From Crambe crambe (Eukaryota > Porifera > Demospongiae > Poecilosclerida > Crambeidae): a DNA stretch of 64,000 bases. The notes below the pieces were generated by a model. It ran no database searches and was not told the origin of the DNA. It saw nothing but the letters and a program-made list of their open reading frames with translations. Positions within the stretch are counted from its first letter, which is position 1; each line of letters begins with the position of its first letter. Positions 1 through 13,580 of the stretch are shown here, in pieces. The stretch spans positions 5,952,001 through 6,016,000 of the forward strand of contig OZ004591.1 of NCBI GenBank assembly GCA_963924555.1. Reading direction: 5' to 3'. The position numbers and the translations under genes were made by a program.

Positions 1-307
1 CAAGCCCAGCTCTAAGGCAAGGTCTGAATAGCTCCGAACTGATAGGTCCTTCAGACAATGTGATGCTACTTCTCTCAGGCAAAACTCCTTATCTATCAGG
101 GAAAAAATGATTATAAAACCTATTCAATGAATTTACTGATCATAACTCATAACTCCTTACCACTGTATTTAGTCGGTGATTCATCGGGTTCTATATTTGA
201 ATAATAACAAATCAACATACCGGTAGGTAGCTGTTATCTATGATCCAAGGACTAACCTGATGAACCTTGCAATATGTGTGGAGTGGGCAGAGATGGATAA
301 TTGGATG
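1..307. other. 3' flank of the Roco-like gene
   Basis: AT-rich sequence lying beyond the stop codon of the leftward gene that ends at 308. It probably includes that gene's 3' untranslated region. I see no further exon or RNA gene here. Confidence 0.4.
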
Positions 308-2560
308 CTACTGCAGATTGCTCCAGTACTTCAGAATCTGCATAGTATCATAATAACTGGTATTCAGTTCGCTAATTTCACTATTTACTATATAGTACTC
401 GGACCCACCTTCATTGTACCAGCATCTTCCATTCAGTGGAAGGCGTCTACTTTCTTCAGTTTTGGTGCAAAAGATTCTGTGGAAATGCTTTCCTCTGACA
501 ACCTGATGCAGTTCACCACAATCTTCACACTTCAGGCATGTCGTGGGCTCAATTCTGGCTCGGTTGTAGTGTAGATCCTTCAAGGATTTCAACACAGACT
601 TCTCTATGATTTCACGAACATCATTGCATACTTCACCAACTGATGCGTCGCGATTTGCTACCGATTTGGGATAAAACTTGATTTCAAGATAAGACGAAGT
701 AATCTTTACAGATATTTCATCTCGATTGCCATAGGAGTGGACTTTGAAGGACACTTGGTCTTTGAATATCTTGTCCTGCAAAAGGTTGAAGGTCGTATTG
801 CATTCGTTGGATACGTCTGGATCCAGGGTCATGATGTGAGTGACAAGGATACCGAAAATACCCTTAGGGCAATGGAAGGTACCCTTAGGAGACTTGAATC
901 CAACTGCCAATGATGATATTTTGGTCTCCAGATCGTCCATCTCGCTCGACTCTGAGACATGGTTTAGGACACACGGAATGAAGTACCTCTTCTCCTCGTC
1001 TTCTTCATGTGTTTTAAATGGAGTGATGATACGAAGGTGGACCAGAAGACGCAAGAAATCTTCATGACCGATCTTATCATCAACATTTATGACACTCTTG
1101 AAAACAGAAGCTGCCAATATGCCCTTCCTCAGATTGCGAGCCTCTTCGGTAGTGAGTCCAGCAAAGCCTTCTGAAGAGGAAGAGAAGGTCTGGATGACGA
1201 GATCGGTGACTTTATTAAAGAGAACTTGAGGCTCCTTCACGACGATGTGGGAAAGGCCTTCCACATTGAAGTGCTGAATGATGCCGATTCTGATGTGGAG
1301 AAAGTGCAGGAGATGGAGCACCTGGTCACCCTCGATGCCGTATTTGGCTGCTAGATGTCGACATTCATCCAGGGACAAAATGCTCTCCTTGATATTCTGC
1401 AGTTCAAGACAGAATAAGAGGTAACTGACTGGGTACTCGATGCTGAACTCATTTCGGATGGTGATGAGGTTGGTGACCTTGGATCGAATCGAAGCAAAGT
1501 CTTCATCGCTGGGAGAAGTGTTGTCGACTGTGAGCATAACCTGACACTTTTTCTCATCGGCATATTGAACCAGACCTTGGAAACCATTATTAATGATCAA
1601 GGAATCCAAGTATCGATTCAACTTCTCAATCTTGTCATCAGCTGAAGGGCCGAGGTTATCTTTGTGTGTGCCAATGATATAAACAAGAGGCTTGTGTGTC
1701 TTGATAGTGCTTTCATCAGATGTGTCCATGGCATACACACTAGCCAGGGACTGGAGCAGGGCTTCCTCGGTGGTGATGGAAGAGGTATAGGTATTAATCG
1801 ACTCACTAGCACTCTTCCTATACTTGACAACGAATTTGCTCGTGAAGTCGAGATCGAGTCGGAAAATGAAGAAGAATATGGATGGACCAAATATCAAAAG
1901 ACCCAACATTTCCTGGAATTCGACCTGACCTCCTGTGTCCCTGAAATACAAGGAACAGGTTTTCTTTCCCTGAGTGCTTTTCTTCAGTAAGCTGTTGATG
2001 CTATCATACATCTTTATCACTGAAGTGATATTCTCTTTGGGAACAACAGCAGCAGCTTCCAATAGACTGCTTGATGGAGTAGCAGAAGATTTCTTCTTAA
2101 ACTTCTTAAGTATTTTATGCTTCTTCTTTTTCGACTTCTTTTCCAAACCCTGAGCACCATTCAGTGGAGATTTGGTTTTATCTTGCTCAGGTTGTTCAGG
2201 AACTATGATGTTCTTTCGATCCATTTGGCCCACGAAAGATGCTTGGCATTCGACTTCTTTCCAATCTTTAGCATCCACTATGGTGATCGAATGGAGGGCA
2301 GTTGGCTTAGCGACGTCAATGTCGACTATTATGACAGAATCGCACACACCAGTGGAGCAAGAGAACTCCTTCCGTAGTCTACCGAGCAAACGATCCATCA
2401 GCGAGCTCTTGCCAGAACCTGGTGGGCCAACAAACATAAAGTGTGCGAGCTTTCTATTTATCTTTCCACTTTTTGCAATAGCTTCCTCGACTCCTCTAAT
2501 AAACTCAGCTTCCTGGTCATCTTCTAAAGAAATGGAAGGGATAGTGTAAGAACCAAAATT
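308..2560 (-). CDS. Roco/COR-like P-loop GTPase, large terminal exon
   Basis: A single long open exon encodes at least 709 residues from the first internal Met (2437). The frame stays open upstream to 2560, where an acceptor AG lies at 2561-2562 and the next in-frame codon is TAG, so an upstream exon probably supplies the true start; I could not find it. Visible motifs (numbered from Met 2437): P-loop GPPGSGKSS at 4-12, DTGGQ at 167-171, and THKD at about 257-260 in the position of the G4 NKxD motif. A lysine-rich insert (about 101-117) separates G1 from G3. The segment FGPSIFFFIFRLDLDF after G3 and the following helical region resemble Roc-COR proteins. The C-terminus has a Cys/His cluster (CLKCEDCGELH, later HFHRIFC, about 634-657) that could bind zinc. 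The family assignment is inferred from motif order; the ligand and pathway are unknown. Confidence 0.72.
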   Translation of the reverse strand, partial: NFGSYTIPSISLEDDQEAEFIRGVEEAIAKSGKINRKLAHFMFVGPPGSGKSSLMDRLLGRLRKEFSCSTGVCDSVIIVDIDVAKPTALHSITIVDAKDWKEVECQASFVGQMDRKNIIVPEQPEQDKTKSPLNGAQGLEKKSKKKKHKILKKFKKKSSATPSSSLLEAAAVVPKENITSVIKMYDSINSLLKKSTQGKKTCSLYFRDTGGQVEFQEMLGLLIFGPSIFFFIFRLDLDFTSKFVVKYRKSASESINTYTSSITTEEALLQSLASVYAMDTSDESTIKTHKPLVYIIGTHKDNLGPSADDKIEKLNRYLDSLIINNGFQGLVQYADEKKCQVMLTVDNTSPSDEDFASIRSKVTNLITIRNEFSIEYPVSYLLFCLELQNIKESILSLDECRHLAAKYGIEGDQVLHLLHFLHIRIGIIQHFNVEGLSHIVVKEPQVLFNKVTDLVIQTFSSSSEGFAGLTTEEARNLRKGILAASVFKSVINVDDKIGHEDFLRLLVHLRIITPFKTHEEDEEKRYFIPCVLNHVSESSEMDDLETKISSLAVGFKSPKGTFHCPKGIFGILVTHIMTLDPDVSNECNTTFNLLQDKIFKDQVSFKVHSYGNRDEISVKITSSYLEIKFYPKSVANRDASVGEVCNDVREIIEKSVLKSLKDLHYNRARIEPTTCLKCEDCGELHQVVRGKHFHRIFCTKTEESRRLPLNGRCWYNEGGSEYYIVNSEISELNTSYYDTMQILKYWSNLQ

Positions 2561-2562
2561 CT

Positions 2563-3363
2563 AAATAGTGCACACCAGCTCTGGGGACAGATGCTTATCA
2601 GAGAGTGCGTTAGCACTCTCTAAGTAGGGATGGCAGGTCAGAGTCCATAGGACTGTATAAACTAAAAACTCTTCTTTCTCTTCTACCCTTACTCTACAGG
2701 TTCTCAGAAGGCTACGGTGAATCATTACACTTACACAGTAGAGACAAGAATGTTCAAAAATCTAGGCTATACTATAATGTGAGTTGATTTAATAGAGCAA
2801 CAGCAGATAGCTGGAGTATCTTTAGTTACAAGTCTATGACGGCTTTATGCATTAGCTAGCTGCTTCAGTCTTTATACCTGCATACTTAATCAAATCTGTG
2901 CAGTTCTCCAAGCAGTATATTTTTACATGCGATAATTCGAAATGAGAATGTGGAGTCTGTAGTACAGACACTGCTAGCTAACTCAACAGTATTGAATGCT
3001 TTATAGATTATTTGAAATAAAATATCTCATCGGTTATCTGCTCAATATCCACAAACACACATAGCTAGCTATAGTGTGCACAGAGGGTTAGCACGCAGAT
3101 GCTCATCCCCCATACTCTCCTCCCTCAAGTAAGACAACCAAATCTCAGCAGCCATTATATAAATGTAAAAAAGATAAATTCATTGCAAAATACCCTGAAA
3201 GTGTTCAATGAATTGTCATAGCTATAGCTAAATATAAAGAATGAAAATAAGTGAGTGCAAAAAATTTCTTATAAATAAAAACTGTTAGCTCCAAAATTTA
3301 TCACTGCAGCATCATATCAAAATCGCTAGATATGTACTTTGACTGCAGATTATGTACTTTGAT
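2563..3363. other. AT-rich spacer or 5' intron of the Roco-like gene
   Basis: No convincing exon was found on either strand. It probably holds the upstream intron and promoter of the leftward Roco-like gene. A fragment at about 3249-3276 matches the terminal repeat of the foldback element at 3838-4297. Confidence 0.3.
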
Positions 3364-3614
3364 CAGTGGTGGATCTAGGAGGGGGCATTTCAGGCACATG
3401 GCCACTTATATAAGAACTAGCTACAGTGGTGCATGACAGTTTGCAAGTTAGCTGCAGACTGGCTAAGCATCAAGTGGGCACAATTTCCCTAAAAAGGGTG
3501 TGGTTAGGCAAAGTGGGCGTGGTTGGGTAAAACATTTTTTCCCACGCGCAAGCACACAAATATGAGCCTCCATCTATGTGCCCCCCCCTTCTAAAAATCC
3601 TGGATCCACCACTG
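3364..3614. mobile_element. hAT-like MITE with 5-bp target duplication
   Basis: The ends are imperfect inverted repeats: CAGTGGTGGATCTAGGA on the left and TCCTGGATCCACCACTG on the right. TTGAT occurs directly on both sides (3359-3363 and 3615-3619), consistent with a 5-bp target-site duplication. It has no coding capacity, so it is non-autonomous. CAGTGGTGG-type ends are typical of hAT elements, which usually make 8-bp duplications; a 5-bp hAT subgroup is the best guess. Confidence 0.7.
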
Positions 3615-3837
3615 TTGATTGCTTAGCTAGCTATCTATTTCGGCCAGATGGCCACTCCTCAGTATAGATGCTCATCCTACATGACTGTACATATAGCTAG
3701 TCTGCTCAGTTTATCATGCCAGTGTGTGCACCTCCAACTACACAAATTTCGTTAATAATCTTCCACATCCAGTGTTACGTACTTACAAAAGAGGAATATT
3801 ATGATATAATAGCTAATTACAAAGAAAAAGAATGGAA

Positions 3838-4297
3838 ACAAGTGAGCGCAAAAAATTTCTTCTAAATAAAAAGTGAAGTAGGGATAGCCATAAAATTCAG
3901 CTGCATTCCTATCACTCCTACCCCTCCTAATTTCAATAACCACGCCTCCCAACTTAAATCCCTACTCTTCACTCCCCCTTCAGCAATAAGTGAGTCAAGT
4001 AACCCCTTACCCGTACCCATCACCAAACTCAAGAATCACAGCAACAAAACTACTATTCCTACTTCACTCCTAGGCCTCAGGAGTGAAGTAGGAATAGTAG
4101 TTTTGTAATAATATTATTGCTGTGATTCTTGAGTTTGGTGATGGGTATGGGTAAGGGGTTACTCACTTATTGCTGAAGGGGGAGTGAAGAGTAGGGATTT
4201 AAGTTGGGAGGCGTGGTTATTGAAATTAGGAGGGCTAGGAGTGATAGGAGTGCAGCTGAATTTTATGGCGTAGAAGAAATGTTTTGCGCTCACTTGT
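3838..4297. mobile_element. Long foldback (near-palindromic) element
   Basis: The two halves are almost perfect reverse complements, meeting near 4077 at a short palindrome (CCTAGGCCTCAGGAG). The outer ends read ACAAGTGAGCGCAAAA and its complement. The left arm carries about 20 extra bases near 3864-3884. A related end fragment occurs at 26229-26250. Open frames across it are by-products of the repeat. It is probably a non-autonomous transposon or snap-back MITE. Confidence 0.8.
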
Positions 4298-5079
4298 GCT
4301 TTAAAGCATCTTTAAGTAGGTAGAAACTATTAGTGTTTTGCTTTGCATCATGCACTTCAAGGGGATCGGTCGATCACTCTAATTATATACTGCATATACG
4401 TCTGTGACTGAGGTTTTTGACCATAGACCCAAATTTTTATATCCATACTGACCTCTTTGCCTTGCATAAAACTGTATCTAAAACTATTCTTAATTGACTG
4501 GTTGTATTATGCATGTGGACATGGTGAGGGTGAGAATGAGATTAACTGCAACATCTTTGAGATTCAGTGAATCTGTCTCAAAAAATATTGGTCCGGCCAA
4601 AGCCAGACTGGCCTTAACGGAGATTACCCCCCTGCCAGTGTTTCATGTAATGCCATATCTAATACTTTATAGATGAAACTCAGAAAGCAACTGCTACAGA
4701 TACAGTGGAACCTCGGTTATCTGGACACCTTCGTCCAAATTTTTTTCCAGGCTGCCAGATAAGTGAATTATACTGCATAGTAAGGGATATTACCCTCTCT
4801 TGACCTTTAGACCGAACTCCAAAGGGACATATGTGACCATCTGACCAGAACTGAAAATCAATCCTGACCCCATGACCCTGGTCCGGACAAATATACAGAG
4901 TGTATGGGAGTGACCTCCCCTTTAGACTCTTTAGCTTACAGTTGTCTTTTAGTGTTATACATAGTGTACTAGTTATCTGGCATGCTGATTGGGTACTAAT
5001 AATATTCATTGTGAAAATTTAGAGCTAGCTATGTACCTGGATTTTTCTTTTCTTTTTTTGCTTCTAGTTTATCTGCATG

Positions 5080-5112
<33 letters not shown>

Positions 5113-5207
5113 GGGAAAAAACATTCCGTGAAAATAATGATTGCTTGAAAAGGTAAGGAAATAAGGGTAGAGATGAAGGATGGAAATGGGATCAATCTTT
5201 GTTCTGG
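4298..5207. other. Intergenic sequence with a pogo/Tigger-like end
   Basis: No supported gene. ACAGTGGAACCTCGGTTATC near 4692-4712 resembles the terminal repeat of pogo/Tigger elements, but I did not find a matching right end, so it is probably a relic. A (TAA)n microsatellite lies at about 5082-5111. Confidence 0.4.
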
Positions 5208-5209
5208 TA

Positions 5210-6187
5210 CAGTGCTTCTAGCTTAGTCTGTCAACTTTTGCAATTTTTGACTAATGATGATATTTTTTCTTGCAGAGGGAGAACCATAGATTACATGCAG
5301 TTGATATTTTGTATGTATGTTTATCCATCATTCTTGAGTATATGTGTCAATTTTTAAATGTAATCATCACCCATCCACGGAATTATCTGCAGTCAAATGG
5401 AGGCTATTCACTAACCTGAAGTTCAAAAAGTGTTAGGGCTGGTAGTTGAGATGAGTTATTAGTTAAGAGCTCAGACTTCATATGCAGGTAGTAGAGTAGC
5501 TTGACTTTCAGTGCTCCAAGTTTGGGACCTTAACTATCTTGTATGCTTGAAAATCAGCTGCAAATACACTGAATATATGGATATTTCGAAGGCCAAAAAG
5601 TGTTAGGGCCGAGAGATCTTCATTTTGGTGAGTTAAGAAAAGATACTTTGGGATAAGGTGGTCTGATAACTAAAGATTTTTTTAGCTGCAAAAGCGGCGC
5701 TGCTACTTAAGCAGCGTCTTCAGGGCGAACTAAATTCTTTCCCCGTTTCTGCAGTCTCTGCCTTTGCGGTGACGAAGTATGACGCTAGCTTTATATGCGC
5801 ATGCTCTTTTTTTTTAACCGTGATTTTACCGTGAGAGAGACAGTGCTTCTTCTGTTGGTTCTGTGGATTGTCCCCTGCCTTCTATCTCTTCTCAGGCCAG
5901 TGAATCGACGTTCCCACTAGCTGGGTACTGTCTTTGGTACTATCGACTGAAGGGGGATTCCCCTCGTGCGGTAGATCGATGACGCATTAAAAAACAGTGA
6001 CATCATGAACAAAATGGCACTTTTATATAGGGAAAGTGTGGTAGGGAGATTTGTGCAGTATGTTTTCTTCAACTCACATATCTGACCTATATAAGAGTAA
6101 GAAATAATGCAGTATATAAAATTTGGAGGGTGCAATAGCTACAAATCATGAGATATAAAAAGTTGACAGACTAAGCTAGAAGCACTG
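5210..6187. mobile_element. Non-autonomous TA-flanked DNA transposon, about 980 bp
   Basis: About 30 bp of matching inverted ends begin CAGTGCTTCTAGCTTAGTC on the left; the reverse complement ends at 6187. TA flanks both sides (5208-5209 and 6188-6189), as expected for Tc1/mariner-type insertion. No transposase reading frame is visible. A shorter related end occurs near 8633-8655. Confidence 0.7.
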
Positions 6188-6434
6188 TATATCCACTGAT
6201 GCACACTTGAGGAACTGCGCTGAAGGTACATACTGTCCTTCCAGTTTCAATATTGGGTTTCAAACAGGAAAACCTCAGGAATTGAAAATTGAAAATGACA
6301 TTCTTTAAAAACCACTGAAACTGAATGTGGTAAAGAGTATGGTGAGGCACAAGAGTGTTCATCATGTAAAATCTGATTAGACCCAAGTCATGTGACCAGA
6401 CCAGCAATAAAACACTTATGACAACTTTGCATCT

Positions 6435-6531
6435 TTTAATGAGGCACACGAGGATGATGCAATACAGTGCACTTGGTTACATAATGCACTCGCCTTCGGC
6501 TCGTGCACTATTGCATCATCCTTGTGTGCAC
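6435..6531. repeat. Inverted repeat hairpin
   Basis: GCACACGAGGATGATGCAAT and its complement near 6503-6530 face each other around a short loop containing CTCGCCTTCGGCTCG. It may be a small MITE relic downstream of the ARF-like gene. I see nothing else in the surrounding 6200-7220 stretch. Confidence 0.45.
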
Positions 6532-7222
6532 ACATTAAGTTAGTTATAACTGTTACATAAATAAATGAACAGCACTAAAGTGCAAACCCTCAGCGCAGGT
6601 TCATAGATAAACCATAGCTATCTCAACCTTGTATATGATTTTCATAGCACATGTGATCCTAGATCCAGAAGCACGTGTGATCAATTTCAAACTGTCATCA
6701 TCAAACTTCGATGTTTTTGACTGACTAGAGAACGGCTGCTCACCAGCTTGGTTAGCTAGCTATCCTGAACTTTCAACTGTTTGGGTGCATCTTTTCAACT
6801 GTCCAGCTGTCAGTGTGGTAAAAGGTTCTCGGCCATGCCTCTTCTCCACTTCTCTTGGCTGCTATAAAGAAAGCATGCTTCTTTCAAAGACAGCACAGAA
6901 TTGAAAGATTTTGCTTTTCAATAACTTTTCAGCTGCTGTGTGCTCGTAGCTGTTTGAACTGTGGTAGCTAAGTGTGCTAGCTCCTAGATCAAGGCGTGAC
7001 AGACAGACAGACAAACAGACAAAACGATTACTATAACCCTTGCGCATGCACTGAGGTTTAACTACTTTTCTGAGAACAGGCTACAGTGCTTTGGCACCAT
7101 AGCCATGCATTCAGCACTTCTCTCAATAATTATTGTTTCTAAACTGACAAACCAAATTCAAAAGTAGTTGGAAAAAATAACTGCCAAAGGCTGCTGAACT
7201 TGTGACAGATAATTATACTTAC

Positions 7223-9152
7223 CTCTTTTGATTTCTTCTAAGGTCATTACAATCCAGTCCAATCCCTCATATAATCCATCCGCTGCCGTTGCAGCTGCAA
7301 CAGTGGGTTGTACATCTGAAATTAATATTGATAGCTAATACTAGACACACCAGTAGACATGTTACTGAAGAGCCACTTACACCACTTTCTGTCTCTTATT
7401 TCTTGAAGCCCTAGTTTATCTGTGATTTCTGCTGCATTCATAGCATTGGGAAGGTCTTGTTTGTTGGCCATCACCAGCAATGGGACATCATTGGCTAGCT
7501 CACGATAATTTAAACAACGCCACAACTCTTCTCGACATTCATCTATCCTATTATCATTGCAGTCAACAACAAAGATCAAGACCTCTGTGCCTGGACAGTA
7601 GTGCCTCCATATTGGACGCTATATAGGGAATAAAGTCACTTGGATCTTTTTATAAGCAATGATCACTATATCAGTTTTCTTGATTGCTATGATCATAAAA
7701 TTAGTTAGCATACTGCACTCTTTTACTTAATACATTAATTGGTCCCTAGTGTTAATCAGCACACGGCAAGGGTTATACTCAGTGTGCATGTCTGTCTGTC
7801 TGTTATATCCACCACACTGCCAGTAGTGATTAGAATGCAGCTTTAATGATGTCTAGATGACACTCTGCAGTGTTTAAATCGAGCCAATTTTTGGGAAAGG
7901 CAAGATTTTCCAGCTATGTACCATATAGTGCACACACTGTGCTGCTGACCGCTGCATGAGACTACAAGTGTCTATGGACTGGTGTAGACCAACAGCATAA
8001 ATATGAATGAAAAACTTCTAGCTAGCTTAGAAAACTGAACAAATGAAAAAAAGCACTGAAGTGCTAACCCTCAATTGCACACTAAGAGTGCTATAGCCCA
8101 GCTATAGCTAGGGATTGAGCTAGATTATGCATGCTATAGGGAATTGCACATAATTGTTCATACTGTATTCACTCGTAGGCACTTGTATTTCCACAGGAAA
8201 CAAACCATCACTTGACAGCAAGCACAAGATGATTTTTGTGGGGATTACGTGACTGCAAAGAAGCAGCTAGCAGTTGTTCCATACATATGCAGGATAAGCT
8301 TATAATCATAGCAAAAAGTAACTAAACCAGTAAGAAACAAGAAATAGAGCTTAGATTGAGAAAAACGAAAACCAGTAGCTACAGTGCTTTCAGCAATCGA
8401 GAGTCATTTCTCTTGCCATTGGTGTTTCTCTGGGCATAGTGTCATGCATAGTTATAACAAACAAAAAAATTAATTTCACTGATCATCAGCATAGAAGTCA
8501 CAATTTAGTATTCATTAACGTTCCATTTCTCATAGACTTCAATGTTTTTCAGTTTTCACTTTAATCAGGTTGGTCTAGATGGTACTAGTAAAATTTCAAA
8601 ATTAGCTCTTTATAGCAACATTTTACTCTATAAGCTGGAAGCACTGTACCTATCTATTGCAGTTAATCAATATAGGGAGGTACCACTTTGTCATGCAGTA
8701 TAATACATACTATCTTGTCAACTCCACCGAGATCCCACATAGTGAAGTAAACACCTCGATATTCAACTGTTTCAACATTAAAACCTGCCAATGATTGTTT
8801 AAAAAAATTACACAATTACAGTTTTCAATTTCTTTTGTCTACAGAGGGGACCTATGGACCAAACAACTTGACATGGCCTATCACTAATTTTGAAGATTCC
8901 ATGGACCTAAGCAAGATCTTTTTTGGTCAGACACACCTAAAACACTGAAATTTTGCTAGCTTTAAATGGTCAGAAAATTTGAATCATTGCTCTCTCATGT
9001 GGGACTATACACAGAGCAAGAGTAAGGTTCCATTACAGTTATGCATGCCATGGTACACGTGTGTCCTTACTTACCTTGTGTAGGGATAGTAGCTACAGCA
9101 CATCCAAGCTTCAGCCAGTAGAGAATAGCAGTTCTACCAGCTGCATCTAATC
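7223..9152 (-). CDS. ARF-family small GTPase with altered catalytic residues (partial)
   Basis: Four exons on the minus strand (9075-9152, 8711-8784, 7381-7618, 7223-7315) join in phase and align along the ARF/ARL fold. ARF small GTPases normally recruit coats and effectors to membranes. Visible landmarks: [17 protein letters not shown] (P-loop), GFNVETVEY (switch 1), WDLGGVDKI (switch 2), [12 protein letters not shown] (G4), and [10 protein letters not shown] near the C-terminus. Two key positions differ from ordinary ARFs: the P-loop Lys is Arg, and the switch 2 Gln needed for GTP hydrolysis is Val. NKQD is kept. A candidate first exon at 9382-9511 has the matching phase (43 codons plus one base), but its N-terminus looks unusual and its donor is weak. 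The last exon ends at a good donor (GTAAGT), so a short terminal exon is still missing. It may be a degenerate ARF paralogue or a decaying copy, but the frame is open. Confidence 0.8.
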
Positions 9153-9381
9153 CTATAAATTAAAAATCATATTGGAAGGTGTGAATGAGAATTGAGCAGG
9201 GAATAAAATAGAAATTGCCTCAACAATACAATGGTACAATGCCCAAATTTCACAAAATTTAATTTCAGAGTAATCACCCCCAGAGTGGGAAGGAAGCCAG
9301 GCTGCAAAGACTGAGGTAGAACCAGCAGAGACTGACTTTGGAGTCTAACTCTGAGAGAAGCCATGGTGCTGTCTAGACTAC

Positions 9382-9511
9382 CTGTAAAGCCAATAGGTGT
9401 GGCTTTCCGTAACATTATCCGCATAATTATTGCACCATGCTGATGCACATTGTTTAGTTTGCACTTGATTAGTAGGAGAGTTAGTCTCTTTCTGAAAGCT
9501 TTCTTTTTCAT
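9382..9511 (-). CDS. Candidate first exon of the ARF-like gene
   Basis: This open stretch starts at an ATG at 9511 and ends before a possible donor (GTAGTC) in the phase required by the exon at 9152. It would place MRIMLRKATPIGFT directly before GLDAAG, roughly where ARFs have their KEMRIL segment. The N-terminal sequence is otherwise unlike ARF and has no Met-Gly myristoylation start. It is supported only by phase and position. Confidence 0.35.
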
Positions 9512-9684
9512 GTTCCTGAATAATGTCAGCTAGCTAGCTGTGCATCTAATAACTTCATGCATGCACAAGCAGCAAAAGACTGAATACAAGCCAAATTGTG
9601 CCAGCTGTCAGGTACGTATACAACTGCATTTCAAGCATGTTGACCCTTTACTGACTTCAATTGTTGAATGAGCTTGCACCAGTC

Positions 9685-10129
9685 TAGCCTCGTACCCATG
9701 CAGGCCTGGGTACGAGGTAGTCTCGTGAACCAGACCTTTCACCTTTGACCCCCAAGGGGGAGGGAAAGGGTCTGGTCAACACTCCACATAAGTTTTGTGC
9801 CCGTGGAATGAAAATTGATGGGTGGGTCCAATTCGCGCGTTAACAATAATGTTGATAAAATAGTGATGTAATTAATGCGAGCGAATGTCACAATGGAAGT
9901 CTTATCCTTTCTTCATTTTTCCTTCGTATAAATTCCTACTGCGCATTAATTGAAGTCGGCAAATTTTTTTTCAAAGATTGATGACGTATTCTGACGTTAC
10001 GCGATCTGATTGGAGCGCCAAGATCTTGGCGCTAACACAAAACTTATGTGGAGTGTTGACCAGACCCTTTCCCTCCCCCTTGGGGGTCAAAGGTGAAAGG
10101 TCTGGTTCACGAGACTAGGTACGAGGTTA
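9685..10129. mobile_element. Mutator-like foldback MITE with 9-bp target duplication
   Basis: A 445-bp element with long inverted arms: the left arm (to about 9795) and right arm (from about 10037) are nearly exact reverse complements for over 80 bp. The ends read TAGCCTCGTACC and GGTACGAGGTTA. GCACCAGTC flanks both sides (9676-9684 and 10130-10138), a 9-bp duplication typical of Mutator-like elements. The interior is non-coding. Confidence 0.8.
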
Positions 10130-10138
10130 GCACCAGTC

Positions 10139-10956
10139 AAGAACAAAACAGATTTCAAATACATGGTGACTCTGGGTCACAAGATATAATTTTGAGGGGG
10201 GGCCTTTACAGATATGCATAAAATCCTCATTGTTCTTTCTCCACCATTGGTTGATCAGATTTTCCTGATGGCTGCTTTTTCTAGTGGCTCACTTTGCATT
10301 TCTTCACAAGAACTCCTTCCTTTTTAATTTCCAATTACATAGTTTCCTACTTTCAAAACTATAACTTAATCTAGGGAATCTTCACCAAGTCTGCTTTTGT
10401 GGTTACAGGGTCAAAAAAAAGGTAAAATGGGTGTGGTCAGGCAAAATTTTTTCCATGTGCATATTCTTCCAACCCTAATTGAAATTCCTAAATCATGCTA
10501 AATCATGCTAAATGAGCTATTATAGCTTTTTGCCATGGTTCATTCAAGCCAAAATAAGCCACATTCAGGGCTGGGATCAATAGTGGATGAACAGCCCCAC
10601 CATTGGACTGGAAATGCCTATTAAATTAATGTTAACAAGCACTAACGCTCTCTTCCTTGCAGGCAGGAACTATGGGCGTTCATTCATACTGAATCCCCAC
10701 CCCTCCCAAACTGAGCTACAGCATCAGCACTTAAAAAAAATGTTTAGCTAGGCAGCCACTGAACTACTCACCCAACATTAGAACCCTGACATTACGCCGC
10801 TGTACGTTACCCATTCTAGTCTGCAGAGAAGGGGTGCATACCCTAGCTGTCCAGTAGTCTAGCGGTCACGCCCCTCGTACGATTCGCGCACGCTCAGAAT
10901 GCAAACCCCACCCTTTCTGAAAATTAAGCTGGAAAATAATTATATTAAGTTTGCAT
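10139..10956. other. Intergenic region, 3' side of RPL8
   Basis: AT-rich spacer that includes the 3' flank of the leftward RPL8 gene. No further gene or RNA is supported here. Confidence 0.35.
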
Positions 10957-13120
<2,164 letters not shown>

Positions 13121-13580
13121 CTGTGCATTAACAAGTCTCAACACGAGTATAAAGAAACAGAGTTACAACAATCACGCACTACACATTCTAAGTACTAACT
13201 CACTAGTGCTTATAGAGATGATATTAAGTAAAATACATCTTCCACAGTAACATTTATGCACTAATTTAATGGCAGTTTACCTTAGAATCGTCGATTAAAG
13301 ATGGCTACTTTCGCCACATGGGTCCCCCTAAAAAGAAAGAAAGCTCTCTACTACGCATGCCCAATTTTGCACACGTGGTCTAAACACATGGTCAAACTTT
13401 GGCACTTATGAGAATGTCTCATAAAAGGAAAAGGAAACATAGTAAGTTTACTTACCTCTACTAAAATAGGCAGTTTGTGCGTACGGAGCGCGCCATGCCA
13501 GGTGCTATATTGAATTTTATGCTGAACTGGCAAGTAGAGAATGTGTAACCGAGTCTGTCACATTTATCTGCTTTCCCATC
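13121..13580. promoter_or_regulatory. Shared head-to-head promoter region RPL8/DKC1
   Basis: About 460 bp separate the RPL8 ATG (13120, minus) from the candidate DKC1 ATG (13581, plus). The span includes the probable RPL8 leader exon and its intron, leaving only about 240 bp between likely transcription starts. A shared bidirectional promoter for two ribosome-production genes is inferred from this arrangement. Confidence 0.5.
13281..13345 (-). other. RPL8: Probable non-coding first exon of RPL8 with TOP motif
   Basis: On the minus strand a pyrimidine run (CTTTCTTTCTTTTT) starts near 13345 and is followed by a short segment ending at a good donor (AAG, then GTAAAC at 13275-13280). Vertebrate ribosomal protein mRNAs begin with such terminal oligopyrimidine tracts, which put their translation under mTOR control. 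The transcription start is inferred, not seen. Confidence 0.5.

Noticed and set aside
4494-5009. Short open frames on both strands between 4.5 and 5.0 kb
   Set aside because: They overlap a pogo-like relic, lack recognisable protein features, and have no fitting splice partners.
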